Shown here piece by piece: positions 51,407 to 61,191 of a stretch of 64,000 nt of DNA (its first letter is position 1; each line of letters begins with the position of its first letter). The DNA lies in the NCBI GenBank assembly GCA_030620095.1, contig JAUTXW010001636.1, positions 283,038 to 347,037 on the forward strand. The letters are read 5' to 3'. Made by a program: the position numbers and the translations under genes. The notes under the pieces are model-generated. The model ran no database searches. It was not told the DNA's origin and was given only the letters and a program-made list of their open reading frames with translations. The stretch comes from Kuschelorhynchus macadamiae. Taxonomy: Eukaryota; Arthropoda; Insecta; Coleoptera; Curculionidae.

Positions 51407-52156
51407 TCATTGTTCGTAAGTGCTCTTTTTGGAAAACTTATTTTGAGTTTTTTTTTGTCTGATTGCTTTCATTTTGACGGATCCTCCTTTATAAGGTCTA
51501 ATAAATAGTCCCTTTCCTTTATATGGTCTAATATATAATCCTTTCCCTTCTTTAGAAGCATTTTCCATTGCAATATTATGTCTATGTATTTCTTCTAGTT
51601 GCTGTTTAGCTGCTTTAGCATCATTTACTGCCTTAGCAATTCCTGCCGCGCCTCCACCTAGTGCACCCAGGGCGCCAAGAATGGGAAACAAAAGAGGTAG
51701 AAATCCTCCAATTTTTTTGGGCGTTCGAATGATACGTTTTTTTCTCAATTTAAGTTTACCCCCTTTTGTATTTTTTAATCCCAAACCGAACTTTCTTTTA
51801 CCCTTCATTATTCCTGCAACACTTAAAGCTGCAATTTTTTCACCAATAGAAGAATCTTTAGCTTTTACCCTATCCCAGGCTTTTTTTTCTAATATTTGGT
51901 CAGATATGTGTCTTTTTGATAAATCTTCAGTCTGAGAGTAAGATATATCATGTTCTTTGCAAGCGGAATCCAATGGATTTATACCAACGTCACCTCTAGT
52001 TAATCTTTTTTCCAAGTTGGTGCCGGGACCACAATAATTATATCCTGGTATATGAACTTCGAAAGGTAGTTTGCTAATTAATTTATTTACTAAACCAGAG
52101 CCTTTTCTATTACGTGTTTTAATAGTTTTTTTCAACTTATGGCGACCCACAGTCAT
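51407..52156 (-). CDS. PLA2-domain and virion-core-like protein
   Basis: 249 residues. The N-terminal part has the phospholipase A2 Ca-loop YNYCGPGTNLEKRL and the catalytic DSACKEHDISY, as in parvovirus VP1-type and Polinton PLA2 domains used for membrane exit. A Lys-rich stretch and a glycine-rich hydrophobic segment (FLPLLFPILGALGALGGG) follow, then two copies of KGKGL-Y/F-IRPYKG near the end, similar to processed adenovirus-type core and membrane-active peptides. It is the first gene of the capsid block, 87 bp from the divergent ATPase. The frame is intact. Confidence 0.82.
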   Translation of the reverse strand: MTVGRHKLKKTIKTRNRKGSGLVNKLISKLPFEVHIPGYNYCGPGTNLEKRLTRGDVGINPLDSACKEHDISYSQTEDLSKRHISDQILEKKAWDRVKAKDSSIGEKIAALSVAGIMKGKRKFGLGLKNTKGGKLKLRKKRIIRTPKKIGGFLPLLFPILGALGALGGGAAGIAKAVNDAKAAKQQLEEIHRHNIAMENASKEGKGLYIRPYKGKGLFIRPYKGGSVKMKAIRQKKTQNKFSKKSTYEQ

Positions 52157-52243
52157 TGAAGTTCTTTTTATACTAAAAGCACATTGACATTTTTCTGGTA
52201 TAAATACTTTTACAGCTAAAAATATTTACTAGTGTGATTAAGA
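52157..52243. promoter_or_regulatory. Divergent promoter between PLA2/core and ATPase genes
   Basis: 87 bp, AT-rich. TATAAATA at 52199-52206 is 38 bp before the ATPase ATG. TATAAAAA on the minus strand (52172-52165) lies only 9 bp before the PLA2 ATG, so a start from it would fall after that ATG. The plus-strand box is more convincing. Confidence 0.45.
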
Positions 52244-52933
52244 ATGAGGATTGAAAAACAAAAATTCTCATTACCAGTAAATAATCATGATGAAAAAATT
52301 TTAAGTAAACAGTTGAGAAAGCATGGTGACTTATTTTGCGGTGGTTCAAAAAGAGGGCTTATAGTTGGTTGCAGTGGTAGCGGTAAAACCAACGTTATGC
52401 TTACACTGCTCGAGCATCCAAATGGAATTAGGTTTGAAAATGTCTATGTTTATTCAAAGTCATTAGATCAACCAAAATATGAATATTTAAGAAAGTTGTT
52501 AAAACCTATGAAAGAAATTGGATACTTTGAATATGATAGCGATGAGAACATTATTTCACCTCATGAGATAAAGCCAAATTCCGTTATCATTTTTGATGAT
52601 ATTCCTTGTCATAATCAATCTATTATTAGGGACTATTTCACGCATGGAAGGCATAGAAACACCGATTGTTTTTTTATTTTTCAAGGATATTCCTCAATCC
52701 TTAAACGTCTAATTCGAGAAAATGCAAACTTATTAATTTTATTTAAACAGGACTGTTTGAGTTTAAAACATATATATAATGACCACTGTATATTAGATAT
52801 GACATTTGATCAGTTTAAAAATATTTGTGCTAACTGTTGGATGGATCCATATGGCTTTCTTGTAATTGACAAAGATTGTGAAGTAAATCACGGCAGATAT
52901 AGGAGTAAATTCGATTCCTTTATATATTTATAA
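52244..52933 (+). CDS. Genome-packaging ATPase (FtsK/HerA type)
   Basis: 229 residues. The Walker A motif is VGCSGSGKT (about residues 42-50), Walker B is SVIIFDDIP, and a downstream FFIFQGYSS resembles sensor segments of the A32-like group. The enzyme would pump DNA into preformed capsids. Length and order match Polinton ATPases. The frame is intact and heads the rightward block. Confidence 0.9.
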   Translation: MRIEKQKFSLPVNNHDEKILSKQLRKHGDLFCGGSKRGLIVGCSGSGKTNVMLTLLEHPNGIRFENVYVYSKSLDQPKYEYLRKLLKPMKEIGYFEYDSDENIISPHEIKPNSVIIFDDIPCHNQSIIRDYFTHGRHRNTDCFFIFQGYSSILKRLIRENANLLILFKQDCLSLKHIYNDHCILDMTFDQFKNICANCWMDPYGFLVIDKDCEVNHGRYRSKFDSFIYL

Positions 52934-52977
52934 AAGTAAAAAATTTGCAGTTTTATTTCATTTAAAACTTGTACAGC

Positions 52978-54117
52978 ATGGATAAACGTTTAGCTCGAGA
53001 ATTAATAAGATCCAGACAAGCCGTGAAGCAGAAATATCAAAGCTTGAAATTAGCTACTTCTTCTGCTCAGTCCGAATTAGAACAAACTTATAGACCAATA
53101 ACACAACCACTTAAACAGCTAATTTCAAGTATTGGTAAATCCGAACCATTCGATTTAAAAGAAGAAAGAGTTTCAAAGTATGAAGATTTCAAAACACCTA
53201 CAAAGCTTTATAAAACATCAACTCCGACGAAAAATATTCAGAAAACAGGAAAAACTCCGTCACTCCCTACAGAACTACCAACATTTTTAAATGACAGTAG
53301 TATCACTTCTTCCTCTCCTGTAGTACAACCATTGTCATCAACTGTTATAGCAGAAACTTCAGATCCTTCTAGTGACACAACAACAAATTTAAACTTGTCA
53401 GACATATTGGAACAAACTAGAAAAACAATTCAAACCTATGTTGGTACACCATCATATAAAGATTACTTAGCAGATTTTCATGAATTACCCAGATCATATA
53501 TTGATGAGGGTGTGAAAGATACACAACATAAATTTGACCATTATTATGGAATAGTTCATGACCTCGAAACGGATAAGTTTTCTTTTGGTTTAACACAGAT
53601 ACCGGTAGAAATTATTGGAAAAGACATTAAAGTGGGAGGAATAACGTACACAGGCACGCCAGGTTTATACGAATTGCTTTTCAAAAAAGAACCGAAAGGT
53701 TATAAGAAGGAAGATTTAGATAATTACATGAACATTCTAGCTAAAACAAATGTATATCGTAGGAATTTTGATTCAAATGAACAAGTTCAAGGAAATACAT
53801 CACACAAATATGTTACAATAATAGGACCATATTTACAAAGAAAGGGGATTACAAAGACAAAAACCTTGCCAAGATTAGTTACAGCATTTAACAAACCAAA
53901 ACCTCCGTTTAGAACAACTAGAGCCAAATCTACAGGAAAGGGATTAATTTTGAAAACAAACAGATCAAATACAGACTATGTATACTGGAATAATGTTAAC
54001 GAAATTGTTGATAGGCTACGTTTATTAATTTCATCAAGTGATGCGGGAAATAATGCTCATAGTAACGAGATTATCTCTATTATTGAAGAATTAAGAGAAG
54101 ATAAAGTAATACTATAA
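52978..54117 (+). CDS. Polinton-specific protein (DUF8207-like)
   Basis: The first in-frame ATG is at 52969; MDKRLARELIRSRQAVKQ at 52978 looks better. The N-terminal half is Ser/Thr/Pro-rich and probably disordered. The C-terminal half (GITYTGTPGLYELLFKK, TNVYRRNF, IIGPYL) matches a domain I recall as frequent in insect Polintons, just after the ATPase. The function is unknown; a structural or DNA-interacting role has been assumed for neighbours of the ATPase. There are no lesions. Confidence 0.7.
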   Translation: MDKRLARELIRSRQAVKQKYQSLKLATSSAQSELEQTYRPITQPLKQLISSIGKSEPFDLKEERVSKYEDFKTPTKLYKTSTPTKNIQKTGKTPSLPTELPTFLNDSSITSSSPVVQPLSSTVIAETSDPSSDTTTNLNLSDILEQTRKTIQTYVGTPSYKDYLADFHELPRSYIDEGVKDTQHKFDHYYGIVHDLETDKFSFGLTQIPVEIIGKDIKVGGITYTGTPGLYELLFKKEPKGYKKEDLDNYMNILAKTNVYRRNFDSNEQVQGNTSHKYVTIIGPYLQRKGITKTKTLPRLVTAFNKPKPPFRTTRAKSTGKGLILKTNRSNTDYVYWNNVNEIVDRLRLLISSSDAGNNAHSNEIISIIEELREDKVIL

Positions 54118-54166
54118 ATAACAGCTATCAAATATAATCATATTTATTGTTTAATGAAAGCTCAAC

Positions 54167-54661
54167 ATGACAGTTGATAAATTTGGACGCCATATTTCAA
54201 AACAAAATCAAGAGAGAATAAGTGACATTAATAATTTAAAAAGGAGATTAGGTGAAAATGAAACAAATAATGAAATCTTTGCTAAAAAGCTTAAGGTTTT
54301 TGATGAAAATTTTTTAAAGTATGAGAACCAGATTAAAGGATGCTATACCTCAATTGAAAACGTTAATAAACAGTTGCTAACGCTAAATCAAATAAGTAAA
54401 GATTTGCAATTTTTAAATGAACATGTTAAAAAGGAAGACAAAAAATTAAGTGATGATATCAACAAAATTAATAAAATAATGGAAACAAGTATAAGAGAAG
54501 TACTAATTGAAAAACACAAGGAAAAAATTAAACAATTAAGAACTTTTATAAAAAGGTTAGATGATGAAAAAAAAGAAATCAAAATAGCATTCTTAACAGT
54601 AGAACAATTGACCAACTCACTTTGGAAGAAAATCAACAATATATTTCCTTGGAAAATATAA
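54167..54661 (+). CDS. Coiled-coil protein starting MTVDKFGRH
   Basis: 164 residues, mostly charged heptad-like helix (IENVNKQLLTLNQISKDLQ, KKLSDDINKINKIMETS). The start MTVDKFGRHI recurs in Polinton proteins placed before the integrase, some of which look fibre-like. Here only coiled coil is present, with a short hydrophobic end (NNIFPWKI). It overlaps the next ORF by 40 bp. Confidence 0.6.
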   Translation: MTVDKFGRHISKQNQERISDINNLKRRLGENETNNEIFAKKLKVFDENFLKYENQIKGCYTSIENVNKQLLTLNQISKDLQFLNEHVKKEDKKLSDDINKINKIMETSIREVLIEKHKEKIKQLRTFIKRLDDEKKEIKIAFLTVEQLTNSLWKKINNIFPWKI

Positions 54662-54906
54662 TGTCCAGTGTAATTAAGAAATTAGAACAAGAATTAAATA
54701 AAACAGAGGAGGAATTAAAAAATAGTGATAGTAGATCAACTACTTTCTTAACTGGAGAGATAAAAAAATCCTTTAATGCGTTAGAAAAGGAGATTACTAA
54801 AATTAGTAAAATTTTAAATGAAAAAAGTTATACAATACAAATTGATAAATTGAATGAATGGGAAAAAACATATAAAAGTTATATTTCGAATTATTACAAA
54901 ACATAG
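54622..54906 (+). CDS. Second small coiled-coil protein
   Basis: 94 residues. The first ATG (54622) overlaps the previous gene; MSSVIKKLEQELNKTEEEL at 54661 is an equally good start and gives a TAATG overlap. It is helical and charged throughout. It may be a duplicate or detached C-terminal part of the preceding protein. The function is not recognised. Confidence 0.5.
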   Translation: MEENQQYISLENIMSSVIKKLEQELNKTEEELKNSDSRSTTFLTGEIKKSFNALEKEITKISKILNEKSYTIQIDKLNEWEKTYKSYISNYYKT

Positions 54907-54947
54907 AAAGTGAACTTCCTTAAAATTGAATAAACAAGTTTGTTGTC

Positions 54948-55880
54948 ATGACAACCGTTAAACAGCAAGTCGTTAATGAATTACATAAACCTGCTAGAAA
55001 AAACTACAAACGCAGAAGGGTGGTAGTGAAAGGGTTAAATGATCTTTTTCAAGCTGATTTGGTTGAAATGTTACCCTATGCCAAATTTAATAAGGGATTT
55101 AAATATATCTTGATTACCATAAATGTATTTTCTAAGTATGTTTGGGCCGAACCGTTAAAATCTAAATCTGGAAAAGACGTAACAGCGGCAATGAAAAAAA
55201 TATTAATCAGTGCAAAAACTCCACCAAAAAACTTGCAAACGGATAGAGGAAGAGAGTTTTTCAATGTAAATTTTCAAAATTTGATGCAACAATTTCGAAT
55301 TAACCATTATAGCACGTTTTCCAATTTGAAAGCGAGTATAGTAGAAAGAGTGAACAGGACTTTAAAGAATAATATGTGGAAAATATTTAGCATTCAAGGA
55401 AATTACAAATGGTTTAATATATTAGCGGATATTGTAAAAGATTATAACAATACAAAACATTCTTCAATAGGAATGAAGCCAAAACAAGTAAATAAAACAA
55501 ATGAAAATAGAATCTTGAAATCTGCATTTACTCATGCTAAAACGTTAGATATAAAATCTCCAAAGTTTAAAGTGGGTGATCACGTACGAATAAGCAAGCA
55601 TCGAGAGGCATTTTCAAAAGGTTACACACCAAATTGGTCAAATGAGATATTCCACATTAAAGAAGTTAAGATGACAAACCCTTGGACATATTTAATTCAA
55701 GACGAAGATAATCAGGACATTCTGGGTGGTTTTTATGAGCAAGAATTACTAAAAGTAAAGCATACCGATGTGTATCTTATTGAGAAGATTTTGAGAAGGA
55801 AAGGAAACAAAGTTTATGTGAAATGGTTAGGACTTGATAAAAAATATAATACATGGATTGATAAAAAAAATATTGTTTAA
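54948..55880 (+). CDS. Retrovirus-type integrase with chromodomain
   Basis: 310 residues. The DDE triad is in FQADLVEM, LQTDRGREF and ASIVERVNR. The C-terminal part has an SH3-like FKVGDHVRISK and a chromodomain-like end (VKWLGLDKKYNTWIDKKNI), the usual Polinton architecture. It inserts the element DNA; the chromodomain may target chromatin. The frame is intact and starts with the conserved MTTVKQQVVNELHKPARKN. Confidence 0.95.
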   Translation: MTTVKQQVVNELHKPARKNYKRRRVVVKGLNDLFQADLVEMLPYAKFNKGFKYILITINVFSKYVWAEPLKSKSGKDVTAAMKKILISAKTPPKNLQTDRGREFFNVNFQNLMQQFRINHYSTFSNLKASIVERVNRTLKNNMWKIFSIQGNYKWFNILADIVKDYNNTKHSSIGMKPKQVNKTNENRILKSAFTHAKTLDIKSPKFKVGDHVRISKHREAFSKGYTPNWSNEIFHIKEVKMTNPWTYLIQDEDNQDILGGFYEQELLKVKHTDVYLIEKILRRKGNKVYVKWLGLDKKYNTWIDKKNIV

Positions 55881-56028
55881 TTAAATTGAAATTAAATTTT
55901 AGTTAAATTTGTTTTATTTCTGTTCCTCACTTTATGCTTTAGCTGATACAAATTACAAAGTCTTAATGTGCTAATTAATTTCAAATAAAATTCACATTTA
56001 CTAAACTAAAATTTTATTAAGTAAAACA

Positions 56029-56316
56029 TCAAATACAATTTTTATTAAAACGTGTCAAATATATTTTATTTCTATGTTCCTCAGATAATATCGAATCTAG
56101 AATAAGTTTACAATCATTTATTCTTTTTTCAAAACGGAGTCTATCTAAGTACCACATCTGAAAGTTACTCCTACGGGCTTGTCTGTAAGCAAAGCTCCAC
56201 TTCACTAACACATGCACCTTATTGTTCTCTTCCAGAAAAGATATTGTTTTCTTCGTAATATTTTCTTTTTGATCCATTTTCATTGTTTTCTTCGTAATAT
56301 TTTCGTTTTGTTCCAT
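56029..56316 (-). CDS. Overlapping ORF, C-terminal continuation in another frame
   Basis: 95 residues; the start overlaps the end of the 56219-56929 gene in a different frame. The first 25 residues come from a 39-bp tandem duplication (NENITKKT repeated). The rest (VKWSFAYRQARRSNFQMWYLD) looks like a real, basic, folded segment. Either a separate small gene, or the former C-terminus of the upstream gene after a frameshift. Confidence 0.4.
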   Translation of the reverse strand: MEQNENITKKTMKMDQKENITKKTISFLEENNKVHVLVKWSFAYRQARRSNFQMWYLDRLRFEKRINDCKLILDSILSEEHRNKIYLTRFNKNCI

Positions 56317-56929
56317 TTTGCTTCAATTTGTTTTCCATTTGTTCAGGATATAAAGCAAGTAATTCCATCATAGTTGAAACATTTTCACTGTTAGGATTTT
56401 CTGTTGGACTTATTATATTATAAACATGCGTACACAAGTCGCCACAATCAGATGAAATATTATTTTGAAATATTTTGAAATATGTATTGAATTCTTGCCT
56501 TTTAAGTATAGATAATCTATAATCAATAATTTCCTTTAATCGCCACAAATTGTCCAAAGACTCTTGTCCTAAGTATATGAAGTGTGGGCCTTTTGTAATT
56601 TGTAGAACAGGGGTATCATTTATTTTCTGAACCTGCAGATGAATGTTGTTTATATTCACACTGGTTTGATCAACTTGAGGAAAGTAGAAATTGTTTACAA
56701 TAATTCCTTGATGAACACAAATGTCTTTCCAATTTTCTTCGGTTAGTGCGATTGAAAATCCAGTTTTTCCACCAATTACAATTTTTGGAGAAAAATCATT
56801 TAAACTAATGCCAACAAGAACAAATTTTGACAAAGAATTATTTAAAAAATAAATTTTTGAATTAAGAAGCGTTTCCAAAGGTTTATGAACCACGGCGTTG
56901 TTCATAATGACTAAACGAGACTGAAACAT
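56219..56929 (-). CDS. Polinton protein of unknown function
   Basis: 236 residues. MNNAVVHKPLETLLN is a second possible start (position 9). A beta-rich core (FVLVGISLNDFSPKIVIGG, FVIYLGQES-like) is followed by a helical part and a repetitive Lys/Glu/Asn tail from an in-frame 39-bp duplication (KRKYYEENN twice). I do not recognise a family. It is the distal gene of the right block, tail-to-tail with the integrase gene. Confidence 0.6.
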   Translation of the reverse strand: MFQSRLVIMNNAVVHKPLETLLNSKIYFLNNSLSKFVLVGISLNDFSPKIVIGGKTGFSIALTEENWKDICVHQGIIVNNFYFPQVDQTSVNINNIHLQVQKINDTPVLQITKGPHFIYLGQESLDNLWRLKEIIDYRLSILKRQEFNTYFKIFQNNISSDCGDLCTHVYNIISPTENPNSENVSTMMELLALYPEQMENKLKQNGTKRKYYEENNENGSKRKYYEENNIFSGREQ

Positions 56930-56994
56930 ATTGTGTTATTCTTGTACTTAAATATTCTCATCCCCACTTTCTTTAAAGTTTTGATTAAAATGGA

Positions 56995-57462
56995 TTAATG
57001 AAAAAATAGATTTCCAGTTTGAAATTTGTAATAAAGATAAATAATTAAAATGGTAATGTATAAAAATAATGCAAAGTTTAATGTAACACTAATGATGGAA
57101 AAGTAATAATTTTTGAATCCGTCATAATAATTGGTACAGTTGGGGGTTAAAATTTGTAACTGATTATTTTTAAACTCTAACCTTTCTATCCAATTTGTAT
57201 CAAAAATAGATCGATTTGGATAATGATACAAAATTTTAAAAAATTTACTTGCATTTTCATTTCCATTTATTCGTTCCATCCAACTAATTGTACTATTGTT
57301 AATTAATCCAATTTTCATAAATTTACAATATTTACTTAGAGTGACGTCTGTTTTATTAGAAAAACATATTTCACACTGTGTTACGCCAGGGGGATGATGA
57401 ACATAAAAAACATTTTGGAAAATAAAATAAAGAAGAATAAATTGAGATCTACTGATAGTCAT
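56995..57462 (-). CDS. Single-pass membrane protein, glycoprotein-like
   Basis: 155 residues. A hydrophobic N-terminus (FILLYFIFQNVFYVHH) looks like a signal peptide. The ectodomain has paired Cys (QCEICF, KYC, NC) and several N-x-S/T sites (SNKTD, NNSTI, NRS, NCTNY). A C-terminal transmembrane segment (about residues 120-145) is followed by a short tail. It has the shape of a small type I glycoprotein. It lies between the unknown gene and the BIR gene. A virion-surface or host-interaction role is inference. Confidence 0.6.
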   Translation of the reverse strand: MTISRSQFILLYFIFQNVFYVHHPPGVTQCEICFSNKTDVTLSKYCKFMKIGLINNSTISWMERINGNENASKFFKILYHYPNRSIFDTNWIERLEFKNNQLQILTPNCTNYYDGFKNYYFSIISVTLNFALFLYITILIIYLYYKFQTGNLFFH

Positions 57463-57560
57463 TAAAACAAATTAATAATTATATTCCAAATTTATTAACA
57501 TTAAGCAGATACTTTCACCACGAAAGCAAAAGCAGTTGTAAAAAAATAACAATAAAATAC

Positions 57561-57932
57561 TTAATTTAAATATATGTAAAAGTTCATAAATAAGGATATT
57601 AATAATACTATATAAAATGTGTAGCTTGAAGACTTATTTTGAATGGTTACAATTATTCGATTCCTATTTTTCCATAAACAGTTATTTAAATCACAATTCC
57701 TAGCAAATTTCTTATGCTCCACAATAGGATCATCATAACTTAACCAATCAAAAATTTCAATACCACAATAAAAACATTTACAAATATCATTGATTGAAGT
57801 ATAGTAAAAGCCAGCTCCAGCTAACACTTCTGGTCTCAATTTTCCTTTCCATTTTTTAAAAGTGGAAAGTCGTTTTTCATATGTTTTAAAATAACTGTTA
57901 TCAATTTCTTTGTCAAAAGTTTCTATGCACAT
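57561..57932 (-). CDS. BIR-domain (IAP-like) protein with C-terminal membrane anchor
   Basis: 123 residues. The BIR domain spans about residues 15-80: YEKRLSTFKKW start, AGAGFYYTS, and the zinc ligands in exact C-x2-C-x16-H-x6-C spacing (CFYC ... EHKKFARNC). BIR proteins bind caspases or IAP antagonists and block apoptosis, as in baculoviruses. No RING follows; instead a hydrophobic helix (FYIVLLISLFMNFYIYL) ends the chain, so it should sit on a membrane by its tail. The frame is intact. It lies in the right block beside the polymerase. Confidence 0.88.
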   Translation of the reverse strand: MCIETFDKEIDNSYFKTYEKRLSTFKKWKGKLRPEVLAGAGFYYTSINDICKCFYCGIEIFDWLSYDDPIVEHKKFARNCDLNNCLWKNRNRIIVTIQNKSSSYTFYIVLLISLFMNFYIYLN

Positions 57933-57998
57933 TTTGTGAAAGACTTATGAAGACTAACTTTGGTTTCAAAAACAACAAATTTAAATACCTTATAATAT

Positions 57999-60900
57999 CT
58001 ACATAAATATATCTAAATCTTCATGTTCTGCATTCCATTGATACAAAGCAATATCTTGGTGTCCCCAAGCTAATGTATTAAAACTATAGGGAATTTTATA
58101 CCGCTTATCATCTTCGGAACTCAAAGCCAATTTATTAATTAACTCTGTAAAAATTGTATGTTGTCTAGATCGAAAAACATACATTGAACAAAAGGTTTTA
58201 GAATGATTTTCAACAACATCTTTATAATGAATAAAATCCAACTGCTTTTTAATTGCACTTTTTTTAACACCTTTTGCTTTTTTTGTTAAACTGTTTTCCG
58301 TTTTAATACAATATGCTTTTGCTCCAGTACCAAAGAAAGCAGTAATGGGTTCACCAGCATATTCATCTTTGAATTTTCCTATAACTGACTTTGTAATAGG
58401 CATTTCATGAATATTATTAAATTCATAATTAGATGTGTCAAATTTGTGAATATTTTTTATCATGTCAGAATAAATATTTGGAGTTGTGACTTCTAAAATG
58501 AACGAATCGGTATCGGTGTATAAAAGTGAAATATTTTCCTGATAAAGAGGTTTTAAAAAATTATAAAAGAAATCATACATGACAGTTTTAGATATATCTA
58601 ATATTGAGAAGCCTACATATATTGGTTTATTGTAAGTAACTTGAATCTTTTGCATTTGAATAGCTACCAAGTTTTCAGAAAATATTGTTAAGTCCTTGAA
58701 ATATGGTTTTGCAATTAAATTCTCAGCACCATCTTTTCTTCTATTTTTTTCCCACTCTGTAACAAGTCTTACGTCAATTCTCCTATCAACATTTTCCATA
58801 GTCTTGCCATAAATACTATTATTTGCCAACTTGTAAGTATTACGATCAAATTCATTCTTTGAATCATTTCTTAATCTTGAATTCAAGTCTATATATTTTT
58901 TCAACCAATCAGATTGAGAAAACTGTAAAACTCTATGAACTTTAGTTAACTTGAGTCCATGTTCCAAACATTGTTTTAATAATTGATAGTGAATAACATA
59001 TTTTGATTTATCATTTAAATTGGGTATTAATTTTATGCATTTAGAATTTGGCGGTTTAAAGTTTTCTGGACAAAACGGAAAATCGTTATGATAGGAATGT
59101 AGACTTGTAGGATATTCTAAATCAACTTCTAAAACATATCCCTTATTAGATTTTTTAGAAATATTCATAATATTTAAATCATTGATTTCTTTATCTGTTA
59201 ACCAAACAAAATCTCCCGTTGGAATGTGCTGTGACATTGCATAACCATACAAATTTGTTGCATCATAATAAATTATGTATTTAGTTGGCTTTAAAGGATC
59301 AAAATTTAAAAGAAATGGGTTATTAGCTTCAGATTTTCTACAAATGCAAGAGCTCACACCACCGCGAACGCTTTTTTTGAAAAAGTGTATCATATCTGGA
59401 TCAGTTAACAATTCTAACTCTATTCCAGTATAACGCAAACACGCCTCCCAGGATAAACCTGGAAAAGTGTAAAAATGAGCTGGATCGAGCTTATATGTGG
59501 ATAAACAAGTGCTTCTAAAATTTTCAAAAATATCTGCCAAAAGTAAAGTATCAGAGAGTAAGTAAACGTCGGAGTATTGACCAAGAGATTCACATTTAAA
59601 CAATTGCCAAACCTTTACAGCTCTTTGGTATTCTGCATCACTGATGTGCTCATCCGTTAAAGTATTATAAAATTGGTCTTTCTGAGGTAAAGTTGTTTCT
59701 TCTAATTTTAAATAATCATCAATATAACTGTAAGGAAATACACCTTTTTGCCGAATAAGTTTAAATCTTTCTTCATCATTGAAAATTTTTTTTATTTCCT
59801 TACATTGTTCATCTTTTAAGCTTTCAGAGAGTTTTGATAAAGAATGGGATAGAAATTGAAATGAATCAATAAACCTTAATGATATATTTTTTTCTTAGCC
59901 TTTTGTGTCTTTTTATCAAAATAGTTATCCACATGAATAAGCTTTTCAAATGAAATATATTTTTCCTTGTTTTGTGCGATAACTGTTAGTTGTTCTTTGT
60001 TTAAGCATAATTTTTTAAGAAATAGATGAGAATCATAATTACGCAAATTATGCAATATAACTGGAATAAAGTTAGGTATTCTGTAATTTATGTTGCAGAG
60101 TGAATGAGCTGGACCTCTATAAAGACCGGTTATATGACAATGATCTGCAACCCTGTCATTTAAAAGAGGTTTATTACAAATATGACAAACTTTTTCATAG
60201 TTATGATAAATTTTGTCCAGTTCGTTCAAAGGGATCATTTTTTTAGGAGCCTTTAAATATTTATTGTATATGTTATACACATCTCTTTCTAAAGAATTTA
60301 TAAATAATGTATCACAATTTTGACCTCTATATTTTTCAAATTTAGAATAATTATCGTCGAAGGAACATCTAATGTAATAGGCAAATGAATGTGGAATATG
60401 TTCATATTGTTTTAAGGTGTATGAAGTATTAGGATTTTTATCAACATTGTCATTATTTAAAGGCTTTAAAATGCATTCAAAATCTGCATACACCACGAAA
60501 GGAACTTTCATTTGTTTATGATAATTTACAAATTTCAAAATATTATCATATGAATAGTTTCCAAACTTATCTTTTATTAATTCTTTAGAAGGTAGGTTAA
60601 TTCGTAAATGATCACAATCATAGCTATTGTGTTGTAATAAATTTTCTTCTGTAGGGAAATATTGTAAACAACCATCGCAAATATATTTTTTTCCGTGATG
60701 TTTAGAAATTTGTGCAGAAACTAGTTTTGATAAATCTTTAATATAGCAATAATGAAAAGTTTTTTCATCATCATCACTTATTAACAATAAATTGACATGT
60801 TGATTTTTTTTATTCGATGAATAATAAAGTGGACCAATTACTTCATACCCCTTTTTAGGATTTATAATTTCTAATCCATATACATTAATAGAAATGTTAT

Positions 60901-61191
60901 TTTTTTCTTCAAAAATCTTAATGTTCTTTAGCAACATTGGAAATTCTATACCTGACATATCCAAAACAGAAGAGTAGTGTGGGTAGGATGAAGTTTCAAA
61001 ATCTAATCCGCGTGGTTGGTGAAGAGCAGACACAACTGCCCAGGCGAAGCAAAAGTTGTCATCATTCCTAATGTTGATCACAGCTTGACGTCTCTTGATC
61101 TCTTGAGGAAGTTCGATAAAAGATGAGGCTCTCAGCGGATTGTGCTTGTTAACATTAATTTCCAAATGAAGTAAATTCATCAAAGCCCATC
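57999..61191 (-). CDS. Polymerase exon 3, exonuclease and polymerase domains
   Basis: Two frames: 61191 to about 59885 (exonuclease, Endo VII-like zinc motif) and about 59885 to 57999 (polymerase palm, fingers and thumb). The second frame is open from its first base after the shift, well upstream of its first ATG at 59603, which argues for one gene with a small indel rather than two genes. Confidence 0.88.
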
